Below, one piece after another: positions 1 through 7,859 of a DNA stretch of 64,000 bases. Under the pieces are notes generated by a model, which did no database searches, was not told the origin of the DNA, and saw nothing but the letters and a program-made list of their open reading frames with translations. The stretch's first letter is position 1. Every line of letters starts with the position of its first letter. The position numbers were made by a program, and so were the translations under genes. Origin of the DNA: Curtobacterium sp. 9128 (GTDB taxonomy: Bacteria > Actinomycetota > Actinomycetes > Actinomycetales > Microbacteriaceae); NCBI RefSeq assembly GCF_900086645.1, contig NZ_LT576451.1, positions 2,976,001 to 3,040,000 on the forward strand, read 5' to 3'.

Positions 1-413
1 TCCTGCTCGACGATCTCGGCGATCTGCTCGGCGAAGCGCTTGTTGACGCCCTTGTAGGAGTTCCACCAGTCGCGGTGGTAGCTCGGGTGCTCGATGACGT
101 CGTGGTAGAGCGGCCAGAGCGTGTCGTTGCTGAAGCCCTCGTAGTACTCCTCGACCTCGCTCGTGCTGAGCGGGACCGGGACGATGTGGATGCCCTCGTT
201 GTCGAAGGGGTCCACCTCGACGTCCGGCTGCCCCACCCAGCCGACCCATGCGCCGTCGTTCGCGCGCATCACCGGCTCGAGCGCCGTCACGAGCCCGCCG
301 GGCGAGTGCCGCCAGCCCTCGTTGCCCTCGTCGTCCACGACGCGGTCGACGGGCAGGCGGTTGGAGGCGACGACGAAGGAGTACTTGGCGGAAGAGCTGT
401 GGGGTGCTGGCAC
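1..413 (-). CDS. otsA: Trehalose-6-phosphate synthase, N-terminal part (runs off the left edge)
   Basis: About 137 codons are present, read from a GTG at 411-413 towards the window edge. The protein begins VPAPHSSSAKYSFVVASNRLP, and the SNRLP motif followed by SPGGLVTAL is the sugar-nucleotide-binding start of OtsA/GT20 trehalose-phosphate synthases. The stretch GAWVGWVGQP and the later YYEGFSNDTLWPLYH also match this family. The enzyme joins UDP-glucose and glucose-6-phosphate to make trehalose-6-phosphate in the cytoplasm, for osmotic and desiccation protection. No clear ribosome binding site precedes the GTG. It is divergent from the membrane-protein gene at 551. The catalytic C-terminal half lies outside the window. 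Confidence 0.85.
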   Translation of the reverse strand, partial: MPAPHSSSAKYSFVVASNRLPVDRVVDDEGNEGWRHSPGGLVTALEPVMRANDGAWVGWVGQPDVEVDPFDNEGIHIVPVPLSTSEVEEYYEGFSNDTLWPLYHDVIEHPSYHRDWWNSYKGVNKRFAEQIAEIVEQ

Positions 414-470
414 GGGTCCGAAGTTACCAGCGTGCCGACAGCTGATTCCCGGAGGATCCGCGGCTTCCGA

Positions 471-500
471 TATGCTGCATCCCGTGTCGGGGGAACACGG
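471..500 (+). promoter_or_regulatory. -10 box and 5'-UTR hairpin of the gene at 551
   Basis: TATGCT at 471-476 is a good -10 box. Just after the expected transcription start, CCGTGT (482-487) and ACACGG (495-500) can pair around the G-rich loop CGGGGGA. Similar short hairpins with G-rich loops precede the secreted-protein genes at 56989 and 62510. Its role is unknown. Confidence 0.4.
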
Positions 501-550
501 CGTGCCGGAGGGGCTGGTGCGCGGCCGCCCGGCCGGAGAGGACTCCCGCC

Positions 551-3073
551 GTGAGCGACACCCCACCCGTCCCCCCTCGAGAGCCCGACGCACCTCGAGA
601 GTCCGACGCACCTCGAGAGCCCGATGCGCTCGGCCGACTCCTCCGCTCGATCGGCGGTCGGGACTGGCTGGCCGCAGCGATCGCCGGCGCCGGCGCCTGG
701 GTCGCGGCCTACGTCGTCGCGGGGATCTCGCTGCTGCTGACCGTGGCGATCGTCGCCGTCGGGTCCGGGTCGTCCGGAGGCGCGTCGATCGACGGCGGAT
801 TCGTGCCCGACTCGGGCACGGCGTCCTCCGCTCCCGACCTGCAGAGCCTGCTGTCCGGCATCAGCGTGCTGCTCGGGGCTCCTGCGCAGCTCGTCGCCCT
901 CGCCGACTTCGGACGACTGCACGTGTCGGGGTCCGTGCCGCTGTTCGGCCTCTCGGGCTCCGCGTCGCTCGGCGTCGCACCGGCGCTCGTGCTCGCGGCG
1001 CAGGTCGTCATCGCCGTCGTGCTCACCCGCCGGATTCGCAGCCGCTCGCTGGGCGTGCCGCAGCTCCTCGTCACCTCGGCGGTGACCGGGCTGGTGCTCA
1101 CCGCGTTCACGACGCTGGCCGGGCTCGTGCTCGCCATCAGGTTCCCGGCGTCGTCCGGGGTGTCGATCAGCGCCGTGCACGCGATCGGCATCGGCAGCAT
1201 CCTCGGCGCGTTCGTCATCGGCGCGGTGTCCGCGCTCCTGGCCCGCCCGTCCGTGCTCGCACGAGGCCGGGTGCTCGCCGTCCGCACGTTCGGCACCGCT
1301 CGCGTCGCCGTCGGGCAGGTCGGGTTCCTGGTCGTGCTCGTCACGGTCGTCCTGGTGGTCGTCGCGCTCGTCGTCCAGCCGTCGTGGGGGTCGGCGCTGC
1401 CGCTCGTCGTCGGGAACCTGGCGTCGGCGATCGTGTCGCTCGGGTTCCTCGGCGGTGTCGGGGTGTCCGGCTTCGGCAGCGGCGCACAGACCGCCTCCGC
1501 GTTCGGCGGCGCGTCCGGCTGGCTCTGGCTGCTCGTGCTCTTCGTCGCCCTGACCGCCGTCGCCGCCGGCCTCGCACTCGCCGTCCGACGGAACGACCGC
1601 GTCAGGACCACCCTCGACTGGGTCGTGTCACCAGCGGTCTGGCTCGTCGTCGGCGTGGTCGTGTTCGTGCTCGGTACCGGGGTGTTCTCGTACTCGGCGA
1701 CCGGGTCCAGCGTCGTCGGCGGCTCCGGGTCGATGGGCGTCGCGCCGTGGACCCCGGTCGTGTTCGCCGCGTGGGGTGCGGCGATCGAGGTCGTCGCGCG
1801 GTACCTGGCTCCGGTGCTCGTCCCCCGCCTGGGATCGCGGATCGTCCTGTTCACGTCGCGCCTGGTCGGCGCGGACCCGCGCCCGGTGACACCCGGCTGG
1901 GCAGCGCCGGCGGCCGGCGCGGCGCCGACGGGCGCGGCGCCGACGGGCGCGTCGGGTCCCGCTTCCGCCCAGGCCGCGGGGTGGTCGGGTGTCCCGGCCG
2001 CGGGGGACCAGCCGGCCGCCGATGCCTCGCAGCCGTTCGTCGGCGCATCGCACCCGTCCGCCGGCGCGTCGCAGCCGTTCGTCGGGCCGGATGCGGCGAG
2101 CGCCGCTGCGCCCATGTCGCCGCGTGCCAAGAAGGTCCTGGTCCGGTCGCTCGTCGCCGGTGGCGCCGTCGTGGTGGTGGTCGTCGCCGGCGCGGTGACC
2201 ACCGGGATCCTGCGCTCGAACGTGTGGGGCCCTGCGCCGACGGTGCGCAGCTACGTCGACGCGATCGCCCGGGGCGACGCCGCGACCGCCGAGCGGATGA
2301 GCGAGGTCCCCGAGGACGCCGCGATGCTCGACGCCGCCGTGCTGAAGAGCGCGAAGAACCGCCCGAGCGACGTCCGTGTGGGGCGGGTCGCGACGAGCGG
2401 CGACCGTGCCGTGGCCACCGTGAGCTACACGCAGGGCGGCAAGAACCGCTCCGGTCAGGTGGAGCTCCGTCGGACCGGGACGAGCTGGCTCGTGAAGGAC
2501 GAGTGGCGTGTCACCGCTCCCCTGGCGGAGTCCGTGTCGATCACCGCCGCGTCCGCGCTCGAGGGCGCCCCGGTCACGGTCGGCGGGAAGCGGGTCGGGA
2601 CGATCTCGGACGGGACCTTCCGGTCGCTCGCCTACCCGGGCACCTACCGGGTCGAGGTCGGCGGGACGAAGTACTTCACCGGGGGCACGAAGACGCTGTC
2701 GATCGGCGGCTCGTCGAGCCCGTACGTCGACTTCACCCCGAAGCCGACGAAGCAGCTCACGACCGACGCGGAGAAGTTCGTCACGGACGAGATCACGGCG
2801 TGCGCCGCGAAGACCGACGTCGACGCGCTGAGCGGCTGCCCCTGGTACGGACCGTACGACGCGGACGGTGCGGTCGAGTACGAGGTGAAGACGATGCCGG
2901 AGCTCAAGGTGGAGACCTCGGGTTCTGGCAGCATCCAGGTGACGAGCACCTCGGACGGTGTGATCGGGTACGACTACACGTCGTACTTCGGGGACAGCGG
3001 ACACCAGGAGGACACCTTCGACGTCTACGAGTTCCTGAAGGTCGAGGACGGCAAGCTGGTCTCGGCGTACTGA
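551..3073 (+). CDS. Large polytopic membrane protein with an extracellular C-terminal domain
   Basis: 840 aa from a GTG. The N-terminus holds a charged linker made of three in-frame 6-residue repeats (REPDAP/RESDAP type; 18-bp DNA repeats at 576-629). Roughly ten hydrophobic segments follow between residues 38 and 430, then an Ala/Pro-rich linker at about 455-520 with further repeats (ASQPFVGAS and similar). A single membrane segment lies near 530-553, and a polar C-terminal part of about 285 aa follows. That part starts like an NTF2-like fold (PTVRSYVDAIARGDAATAER) and continues with a beta-rich domain (VTVGGKRVGTISDG), an arrangement seen in TcaA-type cell-envelope proteins. I cannot assign a function. 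It stands alone, followed by a hairpin terminator. Confidence 0.7.
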   Translation: MSDTPPVPPREPDAPRESDAPREPDALGRLLRSIGGRDWLAAAIAGAGAWVAAYVVAGISLLLTVAIVAVGSGSSGGASIDGGFVPDSGTASSAPDLQSLLSGISVLLGAPAQLVALADFGRLHVSGSVPLFGLSGSASLGVAPALVLAAQVVIAVVLTRRIRSRSLGVPQLLVTSAVTGLVLTAFTTLAGLVLAIRFPASSGVSISAVHAIGIGSILGAFVIGAVSALLARPSVLARGRVLAVRTFGTARVAVGQVGFLVVLVTVVLVVVALVVQPSWGSALPLVVGNLASAIVSLGFLGGVGVSGFGSGAQTASAFGGASGWLWLLVLFVALTAVAAGLALAVRRNDRVRTTLDWVVSPAVWLVVGVVVFVLGTGVFSYSATGSSVVGGSGSMGVAPWTPVVFAAWGAAIEVVARYLAPVLVPRLGSRIVLFTSRLVGADPRPVTPGWAAPAAGAAPTGAAPTGASGPASAQAAGWSGVPAAGDQPAADASQPFVGASHPSAGASQPFVGPDAASAAAPMSPRAKKVLVRSLVAGGAVVVVVVAGAVTTGILRSNVWGPAPTVRSYVDAIARGDAATAERMSEVPEDAAMLDAAVLKSAKNRPSDVRVGRVATSGDRAVATVSYTQGGKNRSGQVELRRTGTSWLVKDEWRVTAPLAESVSITAASALEGAPVTVGGKRVGTISDGTFRSLAYPGTYRVEVGGTKYFTGGTKTLSIGGSSSPYVDFTPKPTKQLTTDAEKFVTDEITACAAKTDVDALSGCPWYGPYDADGAVEYEVKTMPELKVETSGSGSIQVTSTSDGVIGYDYTSYFGDSGHQEDTFDVYEFLKVEDGKLVSAY

Positions 3074-3090
3074 GCCGGACCTGTACGGAC

Positions 3091-3125
3091 TGCGCGCTCG
3101 GCGAGGCTTCCCCGCCGGGCGCGCA
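3091..3125 (+). terminator. Hairpin terminator after the 840-aa membrane protein
   Basis: TGCGCGCTCGGCG (3091-3103) pairs with CGCCGGGCGCGCA (3113-3125), with one G-U pair and a 9-nt loop. No T-run follows, as is usual in high-GC actinobacteria. Confidence 0.55.
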
Positions 3126-3138
3126 GGCGTCCCGTCAC

Positions 3139-3144
3139 TAGGCT
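3139..3144 (+). promoter_or_regulatory. -10 box of the CorA gene, leaderless type
   Basis: TAGGCT ends 7 nt before the ATG at 3152 and no ribosome binding site lies between, so the mRNA probably starts at or next to the start codon. Confidence 0.5.
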
Positions 3145-3151
3145 GGCGCGC

Positions 3152-4123
3152 ATGGTCAGCACTCGCTCGTGGCGGAACGGATCGGCAGCCGAGCGGGACT
3201 TCCCCGTCGAACGCGTCTCGGACCTCGTCGCCGAGGATGACACGTTCGTCTGGATCGACTACACGGACCCGTCCGCGGCGGACCTCGAACACGTCGAGGT
3301 CGAACTCGGCATCCACGCGCTCGCCGTCGAGGACGCGGTCGAACGCGGGCAGCGCCCGAAGCTCGACCGGTACCGCGACAGCCTGTTCCTGGTCGTCTAC
3401 GACATCGCCGGGCGGAACGCGGACGGCTCGGTCGTCGTGCACGAGGTCAAGGCGTTCGTCACCCCCCGCGCGCTCGTCACGATCCACGGTGCCGACTTCG
3501 ACATCGGCGAGGTCTCGAGTCGCCTCGACGCGAACGCCGACCAGGCAGACCACGGGGTGCCGTGGCTGGTGTGGGGGCTGCTCGACGCGGTGGTGGACCA
3601 CGCGTCCGCGGTGGTCGAGGACATCGAGCAGGACATCGACGAGCTCGAGGACGACCTGTTCGAACGCGGCAACCCCCGCGAGCAGCAGATCCAGCGCCGG
3701 TCGTTCGCGCTCCGGAAGGGACTCGGGGTGATCCGTCGGCTGGTCGTCCCGACGAAGGACAGCGTCGCGTCCCTGCTCCACGGGGACGCCGAGACGATCG
3801 CCGACGGCATCCGTCCGTACTTCCGCGACGTCGAGGACCACCTGGTGTCGATCGCCGACTCCGCCGACCAGCTGCGGGACGCGGTGTCGAGCGTGCTGGA
3901 CACGAACCTCAACCTGGCGTCGAACCGGCAGAACACCGTGATGAAGAAGGTGACGAGCTGGGCGGCGATCATCGCGATCCCGACCGCCATCACGGGGTTC
4001 TTCGGGCAGAACGTGACGTTCCCCGGCGAGGGGCAGTGGGGCGGCCTGTTCGTCTCCGTGGCGCTCATCGTCGTGTCGAGCCTGGTGCTCTACCGCGTGT
4101 TCAAGCACCGCGACTGGCTGTAG
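3152..4123 (+). CDS. CorA-family divalent cation transporter with a GQN signature
   Basis: 323 aa, the usual CorA length. A long soluble N-terminal domain (about 1-260) with the coiled-coil helices expected of CorA (DIEQDIDELEDDLFE, DQLRDAVSSVLDTNLNLASNRQN) is followed by two C-terminal membrane segments. The end is the conserved basic tail (FKHRDWL). CorA pentamers carry Mg2+ or Co2+ across the membrane, and the loop after TM1 normally reads GMN. Here residues 285-287 are GQN (FFGQNVTF), a variant of the selectivity signature. The family call is firm but the ion is open. The gene appears to be leaderless. Confidence 0.88.
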   Translation: MVSTRSWRNGSAAERDFPVERVSDLVAEDDTFVWIDYTDPSAADLEHVEVELGIHALAVEDAVERGQRPKLDRYRDSLFLVVYDIAGRNADGSVVVHEVKAFVTPRALVTIHGADFDIGEVSSRLDANADQADHGVPWLVWGLLDAVVDHASAVVEDIEQDIDELEDDLFERGNPREQQIQRRSFALRKGLGVIRRLVVPTKDSVASLLHGDAETIADGIRPYFRDVEDHLVSIADSADQLRDAVSSVLDTNLNLASNRQNTVMKKVTSWAAIIAIPTAITGFFGQNVTFPGEGQWGGLFVSVALIVVSSLVLYRVFKHRDWL

Positions 4124-4150
4124 CGCCCGACGCGGACACCGAGCGGCGCG

Positions 4151-5302
4151 CTACACCCCCAGGGCGAGCACGCCGGCGACCACCGTCAGTGGCGCGACGA
4201 CGCAGCCGAGCGCCATGTACTTCCCCCACGACAACCGGATGCCCTCGGCGGACAGCCGAGCGTGCCAGAGGAGCGTGGCGAGGGATGCCCACGGCGTGAT
4301 GAGGCACCCGGCGTTCACCCCGATGAGCAGCGCCGCGTAGCGGAGGGCCTCGTGGCCGGCGGCCGGCTCGAGCACCAGGTACGCGGGCAGGTTGTCCATC
4401 ACGTTCGCGGCGACCCCGCCGGCACCGGCGAGGAGCAGCAGCGACCCGGTGTCGGTGCCGCCGGAAAGCGCGCGCACGATCGGGTCGGTCACCCCGGTGG
4501 CGTGCAGCGTCTCGACCACGACGAACAGCCCGGCGGCGAACACCAGCGTCGACCACGGCACCCGCGACGGCCGCAGCTCGCCCGGTGCGCGGAACGCCGC
4601 GACGACCACGAGCACCACAGCGGCCGCGAGTGCCGCGATCCAGACCGTCACCCCGGCGGTGAGCGCGACGACGAGCGCGACGAGCACCACCGACGCGGCG
4701 GTGAAGAACACCGGGTCGGCCGGGCGACGGACGTCGACGGGCGTGTACCGGCCGAACAACCGCCCGCGGAAGACGACCAGCAGCACGGCACACGGCACGA
4801 CGACGCCGGCGAGCGCCGCCCACACCATGAGCCCGGCGAACGGGATCGGCCCGTCGAGCCCGATGCGGTCGACGGCGAGCAGGTTCGTCAGGTTCGAGAC
4901 GGGGAGCAGGAGTGACGCGGTGTTCGCGAGCCACACGGTGGTCAGCGCGAACGGCATCGGCGGGAGCCCGACCCGACGGGCCAGGGCGATCACGATCGGG
5001 GTGAGCAGCACCGCGGTGGTGTCGATCGACAGGAACACCGTGCACAGGACGGCGAGGACGACGACCGCTCCCCACAGCCCGATGGTCCGCCCACCGCCGA
5101 TGCGTGCGGCGACGTCCGCGAGGCGGTCGAACACGCCGGCGTCGGCGGCGAGTTCGGACACGATCGTGAGCCCGAGCACGAACCCGAGCACGGGCACGAC
5201 CCGGTCGGCGAGCTCGGCGAGTTCGGGCAACGGGAGCAGCCCGAGTGCGACGCACACGGCGCCGACGACCAACAGACCTGCCCCGATGACGGCTTGACGC
5301 AC
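4151..5302 (-). CDS. SLC13/ArsB-NhaD-type permease
   Basis: 383 aa with about ten hydrophobic segments in two halves. The motifs DTTAVLLTPIVIAL and NTASLLLPVSNLTNLL in the first half, and MDNLPAYLVLE plus GVNAGCLITPWASLATLLW in the second, match the paired re-entrant-loop signatures of the ion transporter superfamily (ArsB, NhaD, SLC13). Members export arsenite or exchange anions or Na+ for protons. No arsR or arsC lies next to it, so arsenite is not favoured over another ion. It converges with corA and is divergent from the small gene at 5389. Confidence 0.75.
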   Translation of the reverse strand: MRQAVIGAGLLVVGAVCVALGLLPLPELAELADRVVPVLGFVLGLTIVSELAADAGVFDRLADVAARIGGGRTIGLWGAVVVLAVLCTVFLSIDTTAVLLTPIVIALARRVGLPPMPFALTTVWLANTASLLLPVSNLTNLLAVDRIGLDGPIPFAGLMVWAALAGVVVPCAVLLVVFRGRLFGRYTPVDVRRPADPVFFTAASVVLVALVVALTAGVTVWIAALAAAVVLVVVAAFRAPGELRPSRVPWSTLVFAAGLFVVVETLHATGVTDPIVRALSGGTDTGSLLLLAGAGGVAANVMDNLPAYLVLEPAAGHEALRYAALLIGVNAGCLITPWASLATLLWHARLSAEGIRLSWGKYMALGCVVAPLTVVAGVLALGV

Positions 5303-5388
5303 GATGACTCCTCCATGAGCGGCCGCGATCGGCGGCGCTCCAATGTACAGACCAGTAGCGTGGACGCCGACGACGACAGGAGGAATCC

Positions 5389-5580
5389 GTGCGCAAGTTC
5401 TTGTTCAACGGTGCGGTGTGGAGTTCGATCATCAGCGGCTACAGCGTGCTGCAGACCACCAGGCAGGGGCCGCGTGACTGGCGTCTCGCCCTGACGTGGG
5501 TTGCCTGGTTGGCCACCACGATCGTGGCGATCGGCACGGTCGTCGAGGACGACCGTGCCGTCCGAGCGCGTCAGCCGTGA
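5389..5580 (+). CDS. Small membrane protein of unknown function
   Basis: 63 aa from a GTG preceded by a strong ribosome binding site (AGGAGG, 5-nt spacing), which supports real translation. It has a short basic N-terminus (MRKFLFNG), one or two hydrophobic stretches (ALTWVAWLATTIVAIG) and a charged end. Two hairpins follow directly. Nothing identifies its role. Confidence 0.6.
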   Translation: MRKFLFNGAVWSSIISGYSVLQTTRQGPRDWRLALTWVAWLATTIVAIGTVVEDDRAVRARQP

Positions 5581-5598
5581 GCTGAACGCACCATCAGA

Positions 5599-5622
5599 CG
5601 GACGGCCCGACCGGGCCGTCTG
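5599..5622 (+). terminator. Hairpin after the 63-aa gene
   Basis: GACGGCCC (5601-5608) pairs perfectly with GGGCCGTC (5613-5620) around a 4-nt loop. It sits 20 nt after the stop codon and just before the larger palindrome at 5624-5667. Confidence 0.5.
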
Positions 5623-5623
5623 A

Positions 5624-5667
5624 CGGACGGGAGGCCCGGTGCCAGCTGGCACCGGGCCTCCCGTCCG
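5624..5667 (+). terminator. Perfect 44-bp palindrome, bidirectional terminator; repeat family A copy
   Basis: Each half contains GGGAGGCCCGGTGCCAG and its exact reverse complement, with no loop between them (centre 5645/5646). It lies between convergent genes (stops at 5580 and 5680), so either transcript would form the hairpin. Near-identical copies lie at 20708-20753 and 24082-24119. Confidence 0.65.
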
Positions 5668-5679
5668 CGCGGAACGCGT

Positions 5680-6840
5680 CTACTGCTCCGACCGCGGGAT
5701 GTGCGCGGTCTGGATCGGACCGGTGAAGAGCGCTGCGCGGTCGTCCTGGTCGGGTGTGAAGAGCGCGGAGTCGGACGCCGTCGACGCGGTCCGCCGGCGC
5801 GGCGCGACCTCGTCGACCATCTGCACGCGCTGGATCGGGAGCGCGTCCGGGTGGGTGCGCTGGATCCAGTCGACGAGTTCCTCGCGGATGTAGCAGCGCA
5901 GGTCGAACAGGGACGGGGCATCGTGCGACGTCGCGAGCACCCGGACCCGCACGTACCCCTGCACCGCGTCGGTGACCTGCAGCACCTTCACGCGCTGGTC
6001 CCAGAGCTCGGTGCGGGACAGGATCCGGTCGAGCTCGACGCGCATCTCCCCCGGGCGCACCCGCCAGTCCAGGTCGAACTCCACGGCACCGAGCAGTTCG
6101 CTGTTCGTCCTGGTCCAGTTCTCGAACGGCGTCGATGTGAAGTAGGTCGAGGGCAGCACGAACCGGCGGTCGTCCCACAGGTGCACGACGACGTACGTCA
6201 GGGTGATCTCCTCGATGCGCCCCCACTGCTGCTCGACCACGACGACGTCGTCGACCCGGATCGAGCCGGAGAACGCCAGCTGCATGCCGGCGAACACGTT
6301 GCCGAGCGTCGATTGCGCCGCGAGACCAGCGATCACCGAGATGAGCCCGGCGGAGGCGAGGACACTGGCACCGGCGGCCTCGACCCCGGGGAACGTCAGC
6401 AGGATCGCGCCGACGCCGATGATCACGAGGACGGCGACGGTGAGTCGGCGGAGGATGAGGACCTGCGTGCGGATCCGCCTGGCGACGCGGTTGTCCGGCA
6501 CGTCGACGCGGTACTTGTGGAGCCCGAGGCTCTCCAGGAAGATCGCGAGGCCGCAGGCGAACCACGTGCCGACGCCGATCGTGACGACGAGGAACACGTG
6601 CGAGACGGTCGCGCGCCACTCGTACGCGGACGTCGCGGGGATCGAGGACGCGAACGCCGTCCAGAGCAGCGCCACGAGCAGGAGCGTCCTGGTGGGGTGC
6701 TTCGTGCGCCTGGACAAGGAGGCCGCCCAGCGCTCGTGGCGCCCGAGCGCCCGGAAGACGAGGTGCAGGACGAGCGAGGCGACGGCGGTCACGAGCAGGG
6801 CGAACCCGATCGAGACGAGGAGTCGGAGGAGGATGTCCAT
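5680..6840 (-). CDS. MscS-family mechanosensitive channel
   Basis: 386 aa from the ATG at 6838-6840 (MDILLRLLVSIGF); an ATG two codons earlier is possible. An N-terminal hydrophobic part with about four membrane helices (about 1-150) is followed by the pore-lining helix and MscS beta domain (GLISVIAGLAAQSTLGNVFAGMQ, then IRVDDVVVVE). The C-terminal domain is long. MscS channels open when membrane tension rises and release solutes after hypo-osmotic shock, which suits its position next to the compatible-solute uptake operon. A hairpin at 6887-6921 separates it from proX, so it is probably transcribed on its own. Confidence 0.88.
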   Translation of the reverse strand: MDILLRLLVSIGFALLVTAVASLVLHLVFRALGRHERWAASLSRRTKHPTRTLLLVALLWTAFASSIPATSAYEWRATVSHVFLVVTIGVGTWFACGLAIFLESLGLHKYRVDVPDNRVARRIRTQVLILRRLTVAVLVIIGVGAILLTFPGVEAAGASVLASAGLISVIAGLAAQSTLGNVFAGMQLAFSGSIRVDDVVVVEQQWGRIEEITLTYVVVHLWDDRRFVLPSTYFTSTPFENWTRTNSELLGAVEFDLDWRVRPGEMRVELDRILSRTELWDQRVKVLQVTDAVQGYVRVRVLATSHDAPSLFDLRCYIREELVDWIQRTHPDALPIQRVQMVDEVAPRRRTASTASDSALFTPDQDDRAALFTGPIQTAHIPRSEQ

Positions 6841-6886
6841 CCCTCCATGCAACCAACTGGACGACGCCCGTCGCCCAGCCGGCCAC

Positions 6887-6921
6887 AAGACGACGGGAGG
6901 CACCGTGCCTCCCGTCGTCTT
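6887..6921 (-). terminator. Hairpin terminator of the proVWX operon (degenerate family A copy)
   Basis: Perfect 16-bp arms (6887-6902 and 6906-6921) around CCG, starting seven bases past the proX stop codon. The arm contains GACGGGAGGC, the core of repeat family A, in a shorter form. Confidence 0.65.
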
Positions 6922-6927
6922 GAACTG

Positions 6928-7845
6928 TTACTTCGACGACGTGAGCGAGTCCACGTAGTCCTGGTGCTCCGACGCCCACTTCTTCGTGATCGCCGGGTAC
7001 TCGCTCGCCTTCGCCCCGCTGTTGACCAGCGCGTTCTCGAGCGAGTAGAGCGTGTCGGAGTCCATCGAGAAGTCCCGCATCCACTTCGACGCCTGCGGGA
7101 AGTCGCTGGCGAAGTCCTTCTTGGCGATGGTGTGGATCTCCTCGTTCTTGCCGAGCGCGCCCTTCGGGTCCTTCAGGTCCTTGATCGGGAACGCGTCGTA
7201 CGCCCAGTGCGGACGCCACAGCGTCACGACGACGTCCTCCTGCTTCGCGATCGAGGCCTTGAGGTCGGCGAGCATCGCCGGCGTCGAGCTCGTGACGAAG
7301 TCCATCGAGCCGAGGCCGTACTGCGGGATCACCTTGTCCTGCACGACCGCGGTCTCACCGGCGGCCGGCTCGATGCCGATGATCTTGTTCCCGAAGTCCG
7401 ACGCGTTCGCCTCGAGGTCCTCGATGGAGTCGATCTTCGAGTACTCGGGCACGGCGAGCTCGAGCGACGCCTGTTCGTTCCAGGCACCGAGGTCGGTGAG
7501 CTGGTCGCCGTACTTGTCCATGTACTGCTTGTGCGTGTTCGGCAGCCACGTGTCGAGCACGACGTCGTAGTCACCGGACGACAGCCCCTGGTAGGCGGGG
7601 GCGACGTCGGCGTTCGTGAGCTGGACGTCGTAGCCCTTCTCCTCGAGGACGTACTTCCAGAGCTGGCTGGCTGCGGTGTCCTCGTCCCAGCCGTTGAAGA
7701 CGACGATCGACATCGACTTCTGGTCGCCGTTCGCGACGTTGCCGGTCGCGCCGTAGTACCCGGGGGGCATGCAGGCGCTCAGGCCGACGGCGGTGGCCGC
7801 GGCGAGGGCCGCTGCGGCGATGGTGCGCTTGGTCCGCTGCATCAT
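6928..7845 (-). CDS. proX: Glycine betaine/proline ABC transporter, substrate-binding lipoprotein
   Basis: 305 aa from the ATG at 7843-7845 (MMQRTKRTIAAAALAAATAV), with AGGAAGGACC upstream. The signal peptide ends in the lipobox LSAC, so the protein is probably anchored outside the membrane. The mature part has the OpuAC fold (PF04069), and the aromatic residues expected of a quaternary-amine cage are visible in NGWDED, DTWLPNTHK and TLWRPHWAYD. It delivers glycine betaine, choline or similar solutes to the ProW/ProV complex. It is the last gene of a three-gene operon, 14 nt after proW. The exact substrate is not certain. Confidence 0.88.
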   Translation of the reverse strand: MMQRTKRTIAAAALAAATAVGLSACMPPGYYGATGNVANGDQKSMSIVVFNGWDEDTAASQLWKYVLEEKGYDVQLTNADVAPAYQGLSSGDYDVVLDTWLPNTHKQYMDKYGDQLTDLGAWNEQASLELAVPEYSKIDSIEDLEANASDFGNKIIGIEPAAGETAVVQDKVIPQYGLGSMDFVTSSTPAMLADLKASIAKQEDVVVTLWRPHWAYDAFPIKDLKDPKGALGKNEEIHTIAKKDFASDFPQASKWMRDFSMDSDTLYSLENALVNSGAKASEYPAITKKWASEHQDYVDSLTSSK

Positions 7846-7859
7846 GGTGTGGTCCTTCC

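Noticed and set aside
1628..4108. Long open frame on the minus strand opposite the membrane-protein and CorA genes
   Set aside because: It is antisense to two clear genes and is rich in Arg, Asp and His in the manner of GC-rich shadow frames; no domain is visible.
4124..4150. Terminator between corA and the SLC13-type gene
   Set aside because: Only a weak GC-rich pairing is possible in the 27-nt gap.
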